A DNA stretch of 64,000 nucleotides from GCA-016699445 sp964555055. Lineage in GTDB: Bacteria; UBA10199; JACPAL01; GCA-016699445. The stretch is from contig CAZKQW010000002.1 in NCBI GenBank assembly GCA_964555055.1, forward strand, positions 62,001-126,000. The letters run 5' to 3'. How positions within the stretch are numbered: the first letter of the stretch is position 1; each line of letters begins with the position of its first letter. A program made the position numbers and the translations under genes. The notes under the pieces are model-generated. The model was given only the letters and a program-made list of their open reading frames with translations. It was not told where the DNA came from and made no database searches. Positions 33,954 to 44,238 of this stretch are shown piece by piece.

Positions 33954-36466
33954 GGGAAGGATTGTACGATCATTCCCACCGACCAAATCAGAGCCTGATA
34001 ATTGATGGTCCCAAACTCTTTTAATATCAAACCGGCGCAGATATAGAGACTCATCGCTAAGAAGAATTCCTGCCAAACGCTCGCTAATGCCTTGAGGGCG
34101 GGCATGGAATCGGCCGCCATTTTCGGTGTCCGGTAAAAAGGGACGGAAAAGAAAAAGAGACCTTGGAAGACCGCTTTGGCGATCTTATGAGTCAGGGATC
34201 CTCCGGCCATCATGGCGAGCAGCGTTCTTTTTTGGCCTATCTTCACGCGTGCTCGATAAGTCCATAGCGTCCCTAAAATACGCAAAACGACGAGCATCAG
34301 AGCCGGATAAATGAAAATGGGCTCGGGAAACTCCGTCGTCAGCGGCCGGGCGATGATGAGGCCACTCCACGCAAGAGCGGTCAACGTAAACACCATATGA
34401 AGAGACTCGCCCATCCACGGGATCCAACCCTTGATGAATTGATAGCGTTGGGCCCACGTCAGGTTTCCGGTTAAACCGAGGATTTTCCAAAGATGATGGC
34501 GTAAAATGCGCATACCGCCGTAAGCCCAACGAAAGCGCTGTTTCGCATAAGCCTCATACGTGTCGGGCACCAATCCGTGACCGAAGGCATGGTCCAAATA
34601 CACGGTTTTTCTCTTTTCATTGAGTATTCTCAAGCCGAGTTCAGTATCCTCGCAAATGCACCACTCCGCCCACCCTCCTAAACGGTCCATGACTTTTCGG
34701 CTGACCAAGGTCATGGTTCCATGTTGAATGATTGCGTTGTCTTCATTGCGCTGAACCATCCCGATCCGGAAAAATCCGCTGTATTCGTCGTTTTCCATCC
34801 GTTGAAATAAATTATCGTCCCAATCACGGTGCTCTTGAGGTGCCTGCACGAGTCCCACTTCGGCATCCTCTACGAAATAAGGAACCGTCGCTTTCAACCA
34901 ATTCTTTGAAACGATATAATCCGCATCCACGACGCCTACGACTTCGGTACGGGGATCCATGTTCCTCAAGGCGAAATTCAAAGCGCCAGCCTTAAACCCC
35001 GGATGTTTTCCCAGAGTGAAGAACCGCACTCTTTCCCCGAGAGTCGCGCAGTGGTCCTGCAATGGCTTCCATACGTCGGGGTCTTTCGTATTATTGTCGA
35101 TGACCATGATCTCGAAATTCGGGTAATCCATCGAGACTAGGCTATTCACCGTCTGGATCATCATATCTGGAGGCTCATTACAGCAAGCGACATGGATGGA
35201 AACGAAGGGCCAATGCTCCAACAAAGTCTCGGAGGGAAGGAACTTACGTTTCAAGGGTTTGTCTCCCACCACATCCGCGATCTCCATGGCATCCGTCACC
35301 ATGAGAATGGCGAGGAGAAAGTGAGCCGTGATCATGACGCCCCAAAAAACGATGTCACGCGGCGACATGTATTGGTTAGAAGCCTCACGGGCGAGTTGGG
35401 TAGAGATTGCGGCTAACGCTTGGAAGACGACCATCGAAATGATCTGTCCCCTCTTTTTCAAATCCCGACGGCGCGACAGAAACACGGCCGTCCCCAAAAA
35501 ACCTAGAATCGTCGATGATATCGCCCAGTACTTCCATTTCGGATCCTCGAGGACAGGGCCTTGGAGGGGAAACTTATCATGGCGATCGGCATCCATGAGG
35601 CCCCAATGCTCTCCGACGTTCCCTTCCGTCACGCTTTTCCAGGGTTGGTCGAACGCTTCGATGATATTGTAAGGGATCTTTTCTTCTTCCGCTCTTTGAA
35701 CGAATCGGCGGATGAAATCCGCTTGGTTCTTCAAGGTGGCTTGGGCCGCCCCTCTCTGAGGCCCATCGCTCGGCCATCCCGTCTCGGCGATGTAAACGTA
35801 TTTTTTAGGAAACATGTTTTTGACCGCTAGGTATTTTCCCACCACATAATCCACGGCTTGATCGATGGGCACTTCCACCCAATAAGGCAAGACGTGGATC
35901 GCGATGTAATCCACTTCATCCACGAATTCAGGATTACGGATCCAGAAGTCCCATGGCTCCGCCGTCGATACGGGTGTTTTCAGCTTTTTACGGGCTAGTT
36001 GGAGATATTCTTTTAATTTCTCAGGGGGCACTGTTTTATGAAGTTGTGTTTCGTTGCCGATGATGATCCGGGAGACGCTTTTATTCTTTCCGGCCAACTC
36101 TATCGTGCGCATCACGTCCGCGTCATTTTGCGCATCCCCTTGCTTGTCGTCGATAAAAGCCGAAGCTACCACTTGAATGCCGTGTTCCTTAGCCAATGCG
36201 GGCACTTGATCAAGGCCATTTAAAGAGCTGTAGAGACGAATCGAACGGGTTTTACCTTTAACCGCTTTTAAATCGCTTTCCAGCTGTTCGAGACTGATGG
36301 CAGGCGTCGTATAGGGACTCTGATTTTTTTGGTAAGGATTAAAGGAAATACTGTTGATGGGATAACTCGTCTCGACCGTATCATAGGGTTTGTTGATCGT
36401 GGTCCAAATCAGGAAATTAACGGCGACCGTCGTCAAAAGAATCATCAAGGAAGACAAGTGAATCAT
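33887..36466 (-). CDS. GH17-GT2 membrane beta-glucan synthase (NdvB-like)
   Basis: This 859-residue inner-membrane enzyme has an N-terminal anchor and then a glycoside hydrolase family 17 domain (residues about 35-300). The proton donor is E139 in IIIGNET and the nucleophile E228 in YIAETGWPS. Four hydrophobic helices lead to a processive family 2 glycosyltransferase with DADY, EDTEL and QRFRW motifs (VVDADYIVSKNW, CEDTELGLRIL, AKQRFRWAYGG), then more helices. The same architecture occurs in NdvB of Pseudomonas and Bradyrhizobium, which make periplasmic cyclic beta-1,3(1,6)-glucans. The product here is inferred. The 3' end overlaps the convergent kinase gene by 67 bases. Confidence 0.88.
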   Translation of the reverse strand: MIHLSSLMILLTTVAVNFLIWTTINKPYDTVETSYPINSISFNPYQKNQSPYTTPAISLEQLESDLKAVKGKTRSIRLYSSLNGLDQVPALAKEHGIQVVASAFIDDKQGDAQNDADVMRTIELAGKNKSVSRIIIGNETQLHKTVPPEKLKEYLQLARKKLKTPVSTAEPWDFWIRNPEFVDEVDYIAIHVLPYWVEVPIDQAVDYVVGKYLAVKNMFPKKYVYIAETGWPSDGPQRGAAQATLKNQADFIRRFVQRAEEEKIPYNIIEAFDQPWKSVTEGNVGEHWGLMDADRHDKFPLQGPVLEDPKWKYWAISSTILGFLGTAVFLSRRRDLKKRGQIISMVVFQALAAISTQLAREASNQYMSPRDIVFWGVMITAHFLLAILMVTDAMEIADVVGDKPLKRKFLPSETLLEHWPFVSIHVACCNEPPDMMIQTVNSLVSMDYPNFEIMVIDNNTKDPDVWKPLQDHCATLGERVRFFTLGKHPGFKAGALNFALRNMDPRTEVVGVVDADYIVSKNWLKATVPYFVEDAEVGLVQAPQEHRDWDDNLFQRMENDEYSGFFRIGMVQRNEDNAIIQHGTMTLVSRKVMDRLGGWAEWCICEDTELGLRILNEKRKTVYLDHAFGHGLVPDTYEAYAKQRFRWAYGGMRILRHHLWKILGLTGNLTWAQRYQFIKGWIPWMGESLHMVFTLTALAWSGLIIARPLTTEFPEPIFIYPALMLVVLRILGTLWTYRARVKIGQKRTLLAMMAGGSLTHKIAKAVFQGLFFFSVPFYRTPKMAADSMPALKALASVWQEFFLAMSLYICAGLILKEFGTINYQALIWSVGMIVQSFPYLAAIGASLVSCLADDSAITA

Positions 36467-36596
36467 AAACGTTTTTCTTTAGCTTTCGATCGACCCTGCC
36501 GCAATGGATTAATTGGAAAGCTCTTCCTCATAATTTTAGGTTATTCTACTTCCTTCTCATGTGAGGAGTGTAGCTTCAGATAAGGACTCTCGAGAA

Positions 36597-38402
36597 TTAG
36601 TAAGGCCGTAGAGAACAGCCCGAAACGGATTCATCGGGTCCAGACCGATTACCACTAAGGTCTGCGGCATTGCCTCCCGTGCCGGGCACGCTTCCGGAAC
36701 CACCGCTTCCGCCTGAAGTATTTTCAGGCCCTCCTCCGGTACCAGAAAGGCCCCCGGAACCCGAAATGCCGCCAGAGCCCGGCGCGCCACCTGAACCGGA
36801 ACCACCTCCAGAACCACCTGTGCTGGAAGGAGGGATATCCATGATCGTTATCTGAGCCGTATGAAAATCTCTAAAGCTTCCAAAATAACTCGGCGTCAAT
36901 TCCGAAAGGGTGACGGAGACCACACGATTTCCTGTCCTAGATGTGTCCAAGGGCGCGGAAAACCGGATCGGCTTCGAACCCTCCTCCCCATGATCCCACC
37001 GCAAGACACCTCTTCCTCCCGTTCCATCGCCTGAGAAAGCGTATGTAACGGAAATCGCACCGTCACTTCCCGTCCTGTCGACGGGTAACTCGATGGATTC
37101 TCCTTCGGAAAGGGTAAAAGCCTCCCTCGTGAAACCGATGGTCGACGGGATGAAGGATTCAACCGCTCCTATATCCAAGCTATCGCCCATCACGCGCGGG
37201 ACACCGCGCTGATCGATATCAGTCACACCAGAGCGCCCCTGAGAATCAATGGCGGGACTCCCGGCGGGCAAAGGATGATAAGCCGTCCCAAAAACATTGT
37301 TCTCGTCCAGAGGCGGAAGGGAAAAATCGGAGATCACCCTATTCCCATTCATACCATCGACTAATCGACACCCGGTCGTCGCTGTGCTGACAGAGACGAT
37401 ATTATTGGAACCGTAGGAAAGATTATTTAAATTACAGTCACTGCTAGAACTTATGGGAAGATTGTGGGCAATGATATTACCATACAATCTTGTCCTCCCT
37501 TGAACACTACCACTACTCGGATAAACGCAAACACCGCTAACACTGCGCGTGATGGCGACGTTGTTGTAGATCGTCGAGTGGCTAATATCCAAATTCCATC
37601 CACCGAAGGCTTGATATTGCTCGATCACGCAGCCGCTCGCCAACGTGTTGCCCGAAAACGTCGAATTCAGAATCGTCATGTTGGAGTCGTAGGAAAAGAT
37701 CAACGCATCCTGTCTTATCGTGTTAGATGAGCGATTCCTGAAAAAGCTGGACCTTTCGATTGTCGTGGTCACGCCGGTGACCCTGACAAGGTTGGCAATA
37801 TTCGCTAGGTTATTGTCGGAAAATTGAGAGTCCACGATATGCAATCGAGTCGAATCGATCATGCGGACCGCTTCATAGGCGATACCCGAAAATCGACACC
37901 GGTCGACCTGCACTTCCTCGACATTCATCGCGTGAATGGCCGAGGTGGTCGAGGAGCCCACGAAATTAAGACGTCGAAAGATAAGAGAGGTAAGATCCGA
38001 AGTATACCGAGAGGAAAAATCGAGTCCACCACCCGGGAATAATCTCACAGTGACGGTGCGATTCTCACCATCGATGAGGACGGATTTTACAGGGCGCAAA
38101 GTGGTATCGTACCTATAGGTTATGAATTCGCTTAAGTTTATCTCTGGAACGCTGAATCGTATCGTGTCGTTAACCCCGAGGTTATCCCGAGATTGATTGG
38201 GACAATCCGCCCGAGCAACCCCGCTTTGTATGGAATCAAGGGCCTCCTTGAAAGTACAATGAGTAGAATCCCCCTCCCCCGCATCTTCCATAACCCCGTC
38301 GGGATATGGGGTATTAACTAACAAAGCCGCGGATTCGCCACGGATAGCGAAAAAAACCGCTAAGAAGAAAGGAATCCATACGCTGATTCTTAAATATTTC
38401 AT
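36597..38402 (-). CDS. Secreted beta-helix/Calx-beta protein with Gly/Ser tail and C-terminal Cys
   Basis: The start is set at 38402 (MKYLRISVWIPFFLAVFFAIRG) because it gives a signal peptide and GAGG lies 5 bases ahead; an upstream in-frame ATG would overlap lepB. The 601-residue product has the HCTFKEALDSIQSG element typical of exported right-handed beta-helix proteins. A beta-helix (LHIVDSQFSDNNLANIANL and similar turns) leads to LDIGAVESF. A Calx-beta domain follows (FTLSEGESIELPVDRTGSDGAISVTYAF), then a Gly/Ser linker from about residue 530 to near the end, with the tail SVSGCSLRPY. It is probably a surface or adhesive protein. It lies 22 bases after lepB on the same strand. Confidence 0.83.
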   Translation of the reverse strand: MKYLRISVWIPFFLAVFFAIRGESAALLVNTPYPDGVMEDAGEGDSTHCTFKEALDSIQSGVARADCPNQSRDNLGVNDTIRFSVPEINLSEFITYRYDTTLRPVKSVLIDGENRTVTVRLFPGGGLDFSSRYTSDLTSLIFRRLNFVGSSTTSAIHAMNVEEVQVDRCRFSGIAYEAVRMIDSTRLHIVDSQFSDNNLANIANLVRVTGVTTTIERSSFFRNRSSNTIRQDALIFSYDSNMTILNSTFSGNTLASGCVIEQYQAFGGWNLDISHSTIYNNVAITRSVSGVCVYPSSGSVQGRTRLYGNIIAHNLPISSSSDCNLNNLSYGSNNIVSVSTATTGCRLVDGMNGNRVISDFSLPPLDENNVFGTAYHPLPAGSPAIDSQGRSGVTDIDQRGVPRVMGDSLDIGAVESFIPSTIGFTREAFTLSEGESIELPVDRTGSDGAISVTYAFSGDGTGGRGVLRWDHGEEGSKPIRFSAPLDTSRTGNRVVSVTLSELTPSYFGSFRDFHTAQITIMDIPPSSTGGSGGGSGSGGAPGSGGISGSGGLSGTGGGPENTSGGSGGSGSVPGTGGNAADLSGNRSGPDESVSGCSLRPY

Positions 38403-38424
38403 TATTGCCTCGATTCCTTCCGAA

Positions 38425-39249
<825 letters not shown>

Positions 39250-41052
39250 TTAATCCACCTTTAAAACGGCTAAGAACGCTTCTTGCGGGATTTCAACGCT
39301 TCCCACCTGTTTCATGCGCTTCTTACCCTCTTTTTGTTTTTCCAGAAGTTTTCGTTTACGGGTGATGTCGCCGCCGTAGCACTTGGCGGTCACGTTCTTC
39401 CTCAAGGCCTTGACTGATTCGCGCGCGATGATCTTGCCTCCGATCGCCGCCTGGATGGCCACTTCATACTGCTGGCGCGGGATTTCTTCGCGGAGCTTGG
39501 AGGCGATCTCGCGGCCGCGTTCGTAGGCCTTATCCTTATGGATGATCACGGACAAGGCGTCGACCGGTTCCCCGTTCACCAGGATGTTCATCAGGACGAG
39601 CTTCGAATCCCGCCAATTCAGGAATTCGTAGTCAAACGACGCGTAACCCTGGGAAATCGACTTCATCTTGTCGAAAAAGTCGAACATGATCTCGTTGAAG
39701 GGAATCTCGTACGTCAAGACGACGCGGTCCTGGGCGAGATAATCCATCTTAGTCTGGATCCCGCGCCTCGTGGCGCAGAGCTGAATGATCGCACCTACGT
39801 AGCGGGACGGTAGGTGGATGTTTGCCTTAATAAAGGGCTCCTGCATGAGCTGGATCTTCTGTTCGTCAGGCAACTTTTGCGGGTTATCCACCATATGCCA
39901 TTCGCCATCCGTGGTCTGGACGCGAAAAGCGACCGTCGGCGCCGTCGTCACGAGCTCGAGATTAAATTCCCTTTCGAGGCGTTCGTGGATAATCTCCGAA
40001 TGCAATAATCCTAGGAAGCCGCAACGGAAGCCGAAGCCCAGGGCCTGGGAGGTTTCCATCTCGAAGGAGAACGACGAATCGTTCAACCGGAGCTTCTCCA
40101 AAGCCGTCTTTAAATTCTCGTATTGGGAAGCCTCCACCGGATAAAAACCGGCGAAGACCATCGGCTTCACTTCCTTGAAGCCCGGCAAAGGATTCTGGGT
40201 CTGCCGCTCGGTCTCGGTGACCGTGTCGCCGATCTTCGTCTCGTGGACGCTCTTGATCGCGGCCGTCAGGAAGCCAACCTCGCCTGGCCCTAAAGACTCG
40301 ACCTCGCGGCTAAAGGGCGCGAAGACGCCCAGCTTCGTGATGTCGTAGTCCTTGCCGGTCGAGAGGAAACGCACCTTCATCCCCTTGCGAATGACGCCGT
40401 CCACGACGCGGATCAAGACGACGACGCCGCTATAGCTATCGAACCAACTGTCGAAGATCAGCGCACGCAAAGAACCCTTCTCATCGCCCTTGGGCGGCGG
40501 GATGTATTTCACCAAAGCTTCCAAGATATCCGGCACGCCGGCGCCGGTTTTCGCCGAGCACGGCACGGCTTCGTCCGCCGGAATCCCGATCATCTCCTCT
40601 ATCTGCGTCTTCGCCTTCTCGACGTCCGCCGCCGGCAGATCAATTTTATTGATGACCGGGACGAGGTCGAGATTGTTATCGATGGCCAAATAAGCATTGG
40701 CGACGGTTTGCGATTCGACTCCTTGAACGGCGTCTACCACAAGGATGGCCCCTTCACAGGCGGCGAGGCTTCGGGAGACTTCGTAGTTAAAGTCCACGTG
40801 GCCCGGTGTGTCGATCATGTTAAGAAGATATTCCTGACCATTCTTGGCCTTATAACGCAAACGCACGGTCTGGGCTTTAATGGTGATCCCCCGCTCACGC
40901 TCCAACTCCATATTATCTAAAAATTGTTCTTTCTTCTCGCGATCGGAAATAGCTCCGGTCACTTCCATAAGGCGGTCCGCCAAGGTGGACTTCCCATGAT
41001 CGATGTGAGCGACGATGCTGAAATTTCGGATCTTTTCGATGGGATAGGTCAT
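39250..41052 (-). CDS. lepA: Elongation factor 4 (LepA)
   Basis: This ribosome-bound translational GTPase promotes back-translocation or aids initiation and assembly under stress. The P-loop AHIDHGKST is at residues 15-23, then RERGITIKAQTV, DTPGHVDF and NKIDLPAADVEK. The LepA-specific C-terminal domain is present (GGDITRKRKLLEKQKEGKKRMK). At 600 residues it is full length. It is followed without a gap by lepB and preceded, 2 bases away, by a small ribbon-helix-helix gene. Confidence 0.97.
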   Translation of the reverse strand: MTYPIEKIRNFSIVAHIDHGKSTLADRLMEVTGAISDREKKEQFLDNMELERERGITIKAQTVRLRYKAKNGQEYLLNMIDTPGHVDFNYEVSRSLAACEGAILVVDAVQGVESQTVANAYLAIDNNLDLVPVINKIDLPAADVEKAKTQIEEMIGIPADEAVPCSAKTGAGVPDILEALVKYIPPPKGDEKGSLRALIFDSWFDSYSGVVVLIRVVDGVIRKGMKVRFLSTGKDYDITKLGVFAPFSREVESLGPGEVGFLTAAIKSVHETKIGDTVTETERQTQNPLPGFKEVKPMVFAGFYPVEASQYENLKTALEKLRLNDSSFSFEMETSQALGFGFRCGFLGLLHSEIIHERLEREFNLELVTTAPTVAFRVQTTDGEWHMVDNPQKLPDEQKIQLMQEPFIKANIHLPSRYVGAIIQLCATRRGIQTKMDYLAQDRVVLTYEIPFNEIMFDFFDKMKSISQGYASFDYEFLNWRDSKLVLMNILVNGEPVDALSVIIHKDKAYERGREIASKLREEIPRQQYEVAIQAAIGGKIIARESVKALRKNVTAKCYGGDITRKRKLLEKQKEGKKRMKQVGSVEIPQEAFLAVLKVD

Positions 41053-41054
41053 AG

Positions 41055-41270
41055 TTACAGCTCGCTACCTTCTTCGTCGTTTTCTGTGTCTGAGTCCGGC
41101 CGATAAAGGGACAACTGTTCCGGAAGATCGTCTCGATTTTTCTCGAGAATTAAATCAATTCCCTGCCGAATGTACTCGGCGACCGGGACGCGCGTACGTT
41201 CATGAAGAGTCTTCAGGAGCTCACTCTGCCGGGGAGTGATATAGATCGTCGTCGCTAGTTTTTTTCTCAC
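41055..41270 (-). CDS. Ribbon-helix-helix domain small protein
   Basis: This is a 71-residue protein whose first 50 residues fit a CopG/Arc-like ribbon-helix-helix: beta-strand KLATTIYITPRQSE, helix LLKTLHERTRVPVAEYIRQGIDLILEKN. The C-terminal 20 residues are acidic (DSDTENDEEGSEL). Such proteins bind DNA as dimers. It ends 2 bases before lepA, so it probably belongs to the lepA-lepB transcript and could autoregulate it. No toxin partner is adjacent, so an antitoxin role is not supported. Confidence 0.7.
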   Translation of the reverse strand: MRKKLATTIYITPRQSELLKTLHERTRVPVAEYIRQGIDLILEKNRDDLPEQLSLYRPDSDTENDEEGSEL

Positions 41271-41368
41271 AAGAAGGCGTGGGGATATAAGATGTTTTGG
41301 GGAAATTCAAGGCCGTAAATTAGCGAAAAAGGTCTTGAATAAAGGGTAAGCAAACAAGGAAACGGGAT

Positions 41369-42421
41369 TTACCCCTTATTTGAAACAACGATGCCGGTCT
41401 TCTTTTCCTTTTTCTTGATCTTATCCAAGAAAGTTTGGGCTTGATCCTTAGAGGAAAAGCTTCCCAAGCGGACGCGGTACCAGAGGCCTTTCCCAGGAAT
41501 ATCAGCCTCCTTCATGTAAGCGGAATAGCCTTTTTTCTTCCACACCTTCAAAGCCGCCTGAGCCTCACCGATCGACGGATACGATCCCATTTGGATGGAA
41601 TATTTTCCGGAAGGTATCGGAGGCAGGATCGGCTTTTCAATGCCGGCGGGTTTCGCCTCGGCGATGGGTTCGCCGTCTTGAGGTGCGGATGGGGATGATT
41701 CCGCGTCTGGAAGCGGGGCCGGAGGGTTTTGGCGGGCTTCCTTTTCGATTTCCTCAGCAGTCAGTTGGGCGGGGGTCTTGACGATAGTCTTAGAGCCAGT
41801 CTTTGAAATATTTTGGGAAATATTTTGGGGAATATTTTGGGAGCCGTTCTGTGCTTTCGCTTCGGGCTTAGGGAAGACCTTCTCTTGCGGCGTCGAGACG
41901 ATTTCTTTGATGACGGGATGCGCGGGTTCCGATTTCGCCGCAATGTCGTCATCACGGTCGCGCGCGCTTGGCACTTGGATAGGCGCAGTCTCCTGGCCCT
42001 CGTCGCGTCCTAGATCACGGCGGTAAGCCTGTTTTTCAAGATCGGCGCTCGTAACACCCGAAGGCTTAATACGGATCGCTTTGGAATTTCCCGAAAGGAC
42101 TTCCGGGTACGTATATGCCCCTCCCTTGTCCCCAACGATCTCTTCCACGCTCTTTTTCCCTTGAGGTAAGAGACCCTCTTCCTCCTGGACTCCCCTCCGG
42201 CCCATACTGTTTCCGCCAACCAGATCCGTACCATACTTGGCGCCGAGGTAAAAAACGAAAAAAAGGGTGACGATCTCAAAAAGAACTAGCGTGATGAATT
42301 GCCCGAAGGTGAAGCGGCAAAAATAATCTTCCAAGTCCTTCTTATAATCGCTCATAAATCCCGTCCTCGGCATAGGCGACGCACTTGAAACACCTGAATA
42401 GATAGGATCGATTTCGTCCAT
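41369..42421 (-). CDS. SPOR-domain inner-membrane protein
   Basis: This 350-residue protein has one membrane helix at about residues 39-61 (FGQFITLVLFEIVTLFFVFYLG) and a long charged Pro/Gln/Lys linker. A C-terminal SPOR domain covers residues about 270-345 (GKYSIQMGSYPSIGEAQAALKVW, then GLWYRVRLGSFSSKDQAQTFL). SPOR domains bind denuded glycan strands at the division septum. The ATG at 42421 has GAGG 6 bases before it and lies 17 bases after the argS stop. The linker contains a 12-bp DNA repeat encoding QNIP/QNIS units. A divisome role is inferred from the domain only. Confidence 0.85.
   Translation of the reverse strand: MDEIDPIYSGVSSASPMPRTGFMSDYKKDLEDYFCRFTFGQFITLVLFEIVTLFFVFYLGAKYGTDLVGGNSMGRRGVQEEEGLLPQGKKSVEEIVGDKGGAYTYPEVLSGNSKAIRIKPSGVTSADLEKQAYRRDLGRDEGQETAPIQVPSARDRDDDIAAKSEPAHPVIKEIVSTPQEKVFPKPEAKAQNGSQNIPQNISQNISKTGSKTIVKTPAQLTAEEIEKEARQNPPAPLPDAESSPSAPQDGEPIAEAKPAGIEKPILPPIPSGKYSIQMGSYPSIGEAQAALKVWKKKGYSAYMKEADIPGKGLWYRVRLGSFSSKDQAQTFLDKIKKKEKKTGIVVSNKG
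41805..41840. repeat. 12-bp tandem repeat in the SPOR-protein linker
   Basis: Three head-to-tail copies of AAATATTTTGGG (third copy with one change, GAATATTTTGGG) are at 41805, 41817 and 41829. They encode four-residue steps (QNIP, QNIS, QNIS) on the minus strand. Being in frame, changes in copy number would lengthen or shorten the linker without a frameshift. Confidence 0.85.
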
Positions 42422-42438
42422 GGTGCCCTCGTCGATGT

Positions 42439-44160
42439 TTACTCACGGCTCTCCTGACGCATTTCGCTCGGAGCGGAAATTCCCAGCAAATCCAAACCTA
42501 AAGCCAACACGTGCCGAATGGAGCGGCAAAAGTACAGTTTTGCCTTTATACTGTCAACATCGCCCGACAAAACGCGGTAACGATCGTCCGACTTCGCTTT
42601 GCTGTAGTAAGATTGAAACATTTTAGCGACTTCCAAGACGTAAAACGAGATCCGGTGGGGCTCGAACTTCTGCGCCGCTCGGAAGATCTCATCGGGATAT
42701 TCCAAGAGAGTTCGGACCATTTCCAATTCCTCAGGAAGATCTAGATGCCTTAGATCGGGAACTTCCCCTTCCTTTAACGATACCCCCTGCTCCGCGGCCT
42801 TTCTTTCAATCGAACATAAGCGTGCATGAGCATATTGCACATAATAAACCGGGTTTTCCTGCGACTGACTCTTCGCCAATTCCAGATCAAAATCCAAATG
42901 AGACTCCGGAGCTCGCATCAGGAGAAAGAAGCGGAATGCGTCGCGACCGACTTCATCGAGGACCTCGCGGGCCAGGACGAAATTGCCGCCGCGCTTGGAC
43001 ATCTTGACGGCATCGTTCCCCCGCTTCACGCGCACGTACTGGTAAAGGACGGTTTCGATCTTCTTCGGATCGTAACCCAGGCTTTGGACCGCTGCCTGGA
43101 CGCGCGGTACGTGACCGTGGTGGTTCGATCCCCAGACGTTGATCAAACGATCGTATCCCCGCTCATATTTTTGGACATGATAGGCGATGTCGTTGGCGAA
43201 ATACGTCGGCCGACCGTCTGATTTTTCCAAAACGCATTCGCGGTCGTTAAGGAGATCATTTGATGCGTCAGAAAGCCAGAGGGCACCTTCGTGCTTTTTC
43301 GTGACGTTCTTAGCGATCAATGCCTTCAAAACCGTTTCGGTTTTTCCCGAACCTAAAATCTCCTTTTCATGAATCCAGGAATCAAACGTGATCCCCATAA
43401 GGTCGCAATCTTCCTTGATCTGCTTTAAAAGAGTCCGAATACCGAACTTACCCAAGACGCGGATCGTCTCCGAGCGATCCCCTGATTCACCGATCTTTTC
43501 ACCCAATTCCCCAAAAGCCGCCTGGGCCAACTCCTTAACGTATTCGCCTTGGTAACAATTGGAATCCTTCGCGGGCCCCGGGGCCTCAGGATTATCTTTC
43601 TCGTCGACCCAATACAGGATGCTTTCGCCTAAACGATCGATCTGGCCACCCACATCGTTTACGTAATACTCTTTCGTGACGTTGTAACCCACCGCCCTTA
43701 GGAGGGACGAAAGAGCGTCGCCTAAAGGCCCTCCACGCGCATTGCCGATATGGATAGGCCCAGTAGGGTTAGCGCTCACGAACTCCACGACCACCCGCCG
43801 ACCTCTCCCCGCGTCCGATTTTCCAAAATCGCCGCCGGCCGCCAAAATACCCGTCAACGCCTCTTGCCAAGCCGAAGGCTTAAGAACAAAGTTCAAAAAA
43901 CCGCCACCCGCTACGGAAACAGATTGTATCCAATTCAGCTTCAACCCCTCTAATTTCGCGACGAGGTCTTGAGCTATCGTTTGAGGATTCTTCTTTTGAG
44001 AGCGAGCTAGAAGCATAGCGAGGTTGGCGGATAACTCGCCGTGGGACCGAATTTTTGTCCTCTCGACTTCGAATGCCGGCAAAGGTCGGTAGTCGGAAGC
44101 AGCATCGATTAAAGCCTCTTTTAATCTGTCTTTGAGTGATAACGGCATGGATTGGATCAT
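42439..44160 (-). CDS. argS: Arginyl-tRNA synthetase
   Basis: This class I aminoacyl-tRNA synthetase charges tRNA-Arg. The HIGH-type signature is HIGN at residues 137-140 (NPTGPIHIGNARGGPLGDAL). The KMSK-type loop is present as VKMSKRGGNFV. The N-terminal tRNA-recognition domain (ELSANLAMLLA) and the C-terminal anticodon-binding DALR domain (SYYSKAKSDDRYRVL, then FCRSIRHVLALGLDLLGI) are complete over 573 residues. An in-frame ATG four codons in (MPLSLKDRL) is an alternative start. It precedes the SPOR gene by 17 bases. Confidence 0.96.
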   Translation of the reverse strand: MIQSMPLSLKDRLKEALIDAASDYRPLPAFEVERTKIRSHGELSANLAMLLARSQKKNPQTIAQDLVAKLEGLKLNWIQSVSVAGGGFLNFVLKPSAWQEALTGILAAGGDFGKSDAGRGRRVVVEFVSANPTGPIHIGNARGGPLGDALSSLLRAVGYNVTKEYYVNDVGGQIDRLGESILYWVDEKDNPEAPGPAKDSNCYQGEYVKELAQAAFGELGEKIGESGDRSETIRVLGKFGIRTLLKQIKEDCDLMGITFDSWIHEKEILGSGKTETVLKALIAKNVTKKHEGALWLSDASNDLLNDRECVLEKSDGRPTYFANDIAYHVQKYERGYDRLINVWGSNHHGHVPRVQAAVQSLGYDPKKIETVLYQYVRVKRGNDAVKMSKRGGNFVLAREVLDEVGRDAFRFFLLMRAPESHLDFDLELAKSQSQENPVYYVQYAHARLCSIERKAAEQGVSLKEGEVPDLRHLDLPEELEMVRTLLEYPDEIFRAAQKFEPHRISFYVLEVAKMFQSYYSKAKSDDRYRVLSGDVDSIKAKLYFCRSIRHVLALGLDLLGISAPSEMRQESRE

Positions 44161-44238
44161 AAGCGGCCGAGGTAATCATTGACCCGAAGTTTCGCAACAA
44201 AATCCCGCGGTTTTTAGCGGCATCCTTGATAAAAGCCG

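Noticed and set aside
41055..41270. Toxin-antitoxin system based on the ribbon-helix-helix protein
   Set aside because: No toxin gene is next to it; neighbours are lepA and a SPOR protein.
44161..44238. Terminator after the M16 genes
   Set aside because: Only a 4-bp CGGC/GCCG stem without a clean T-run is present.
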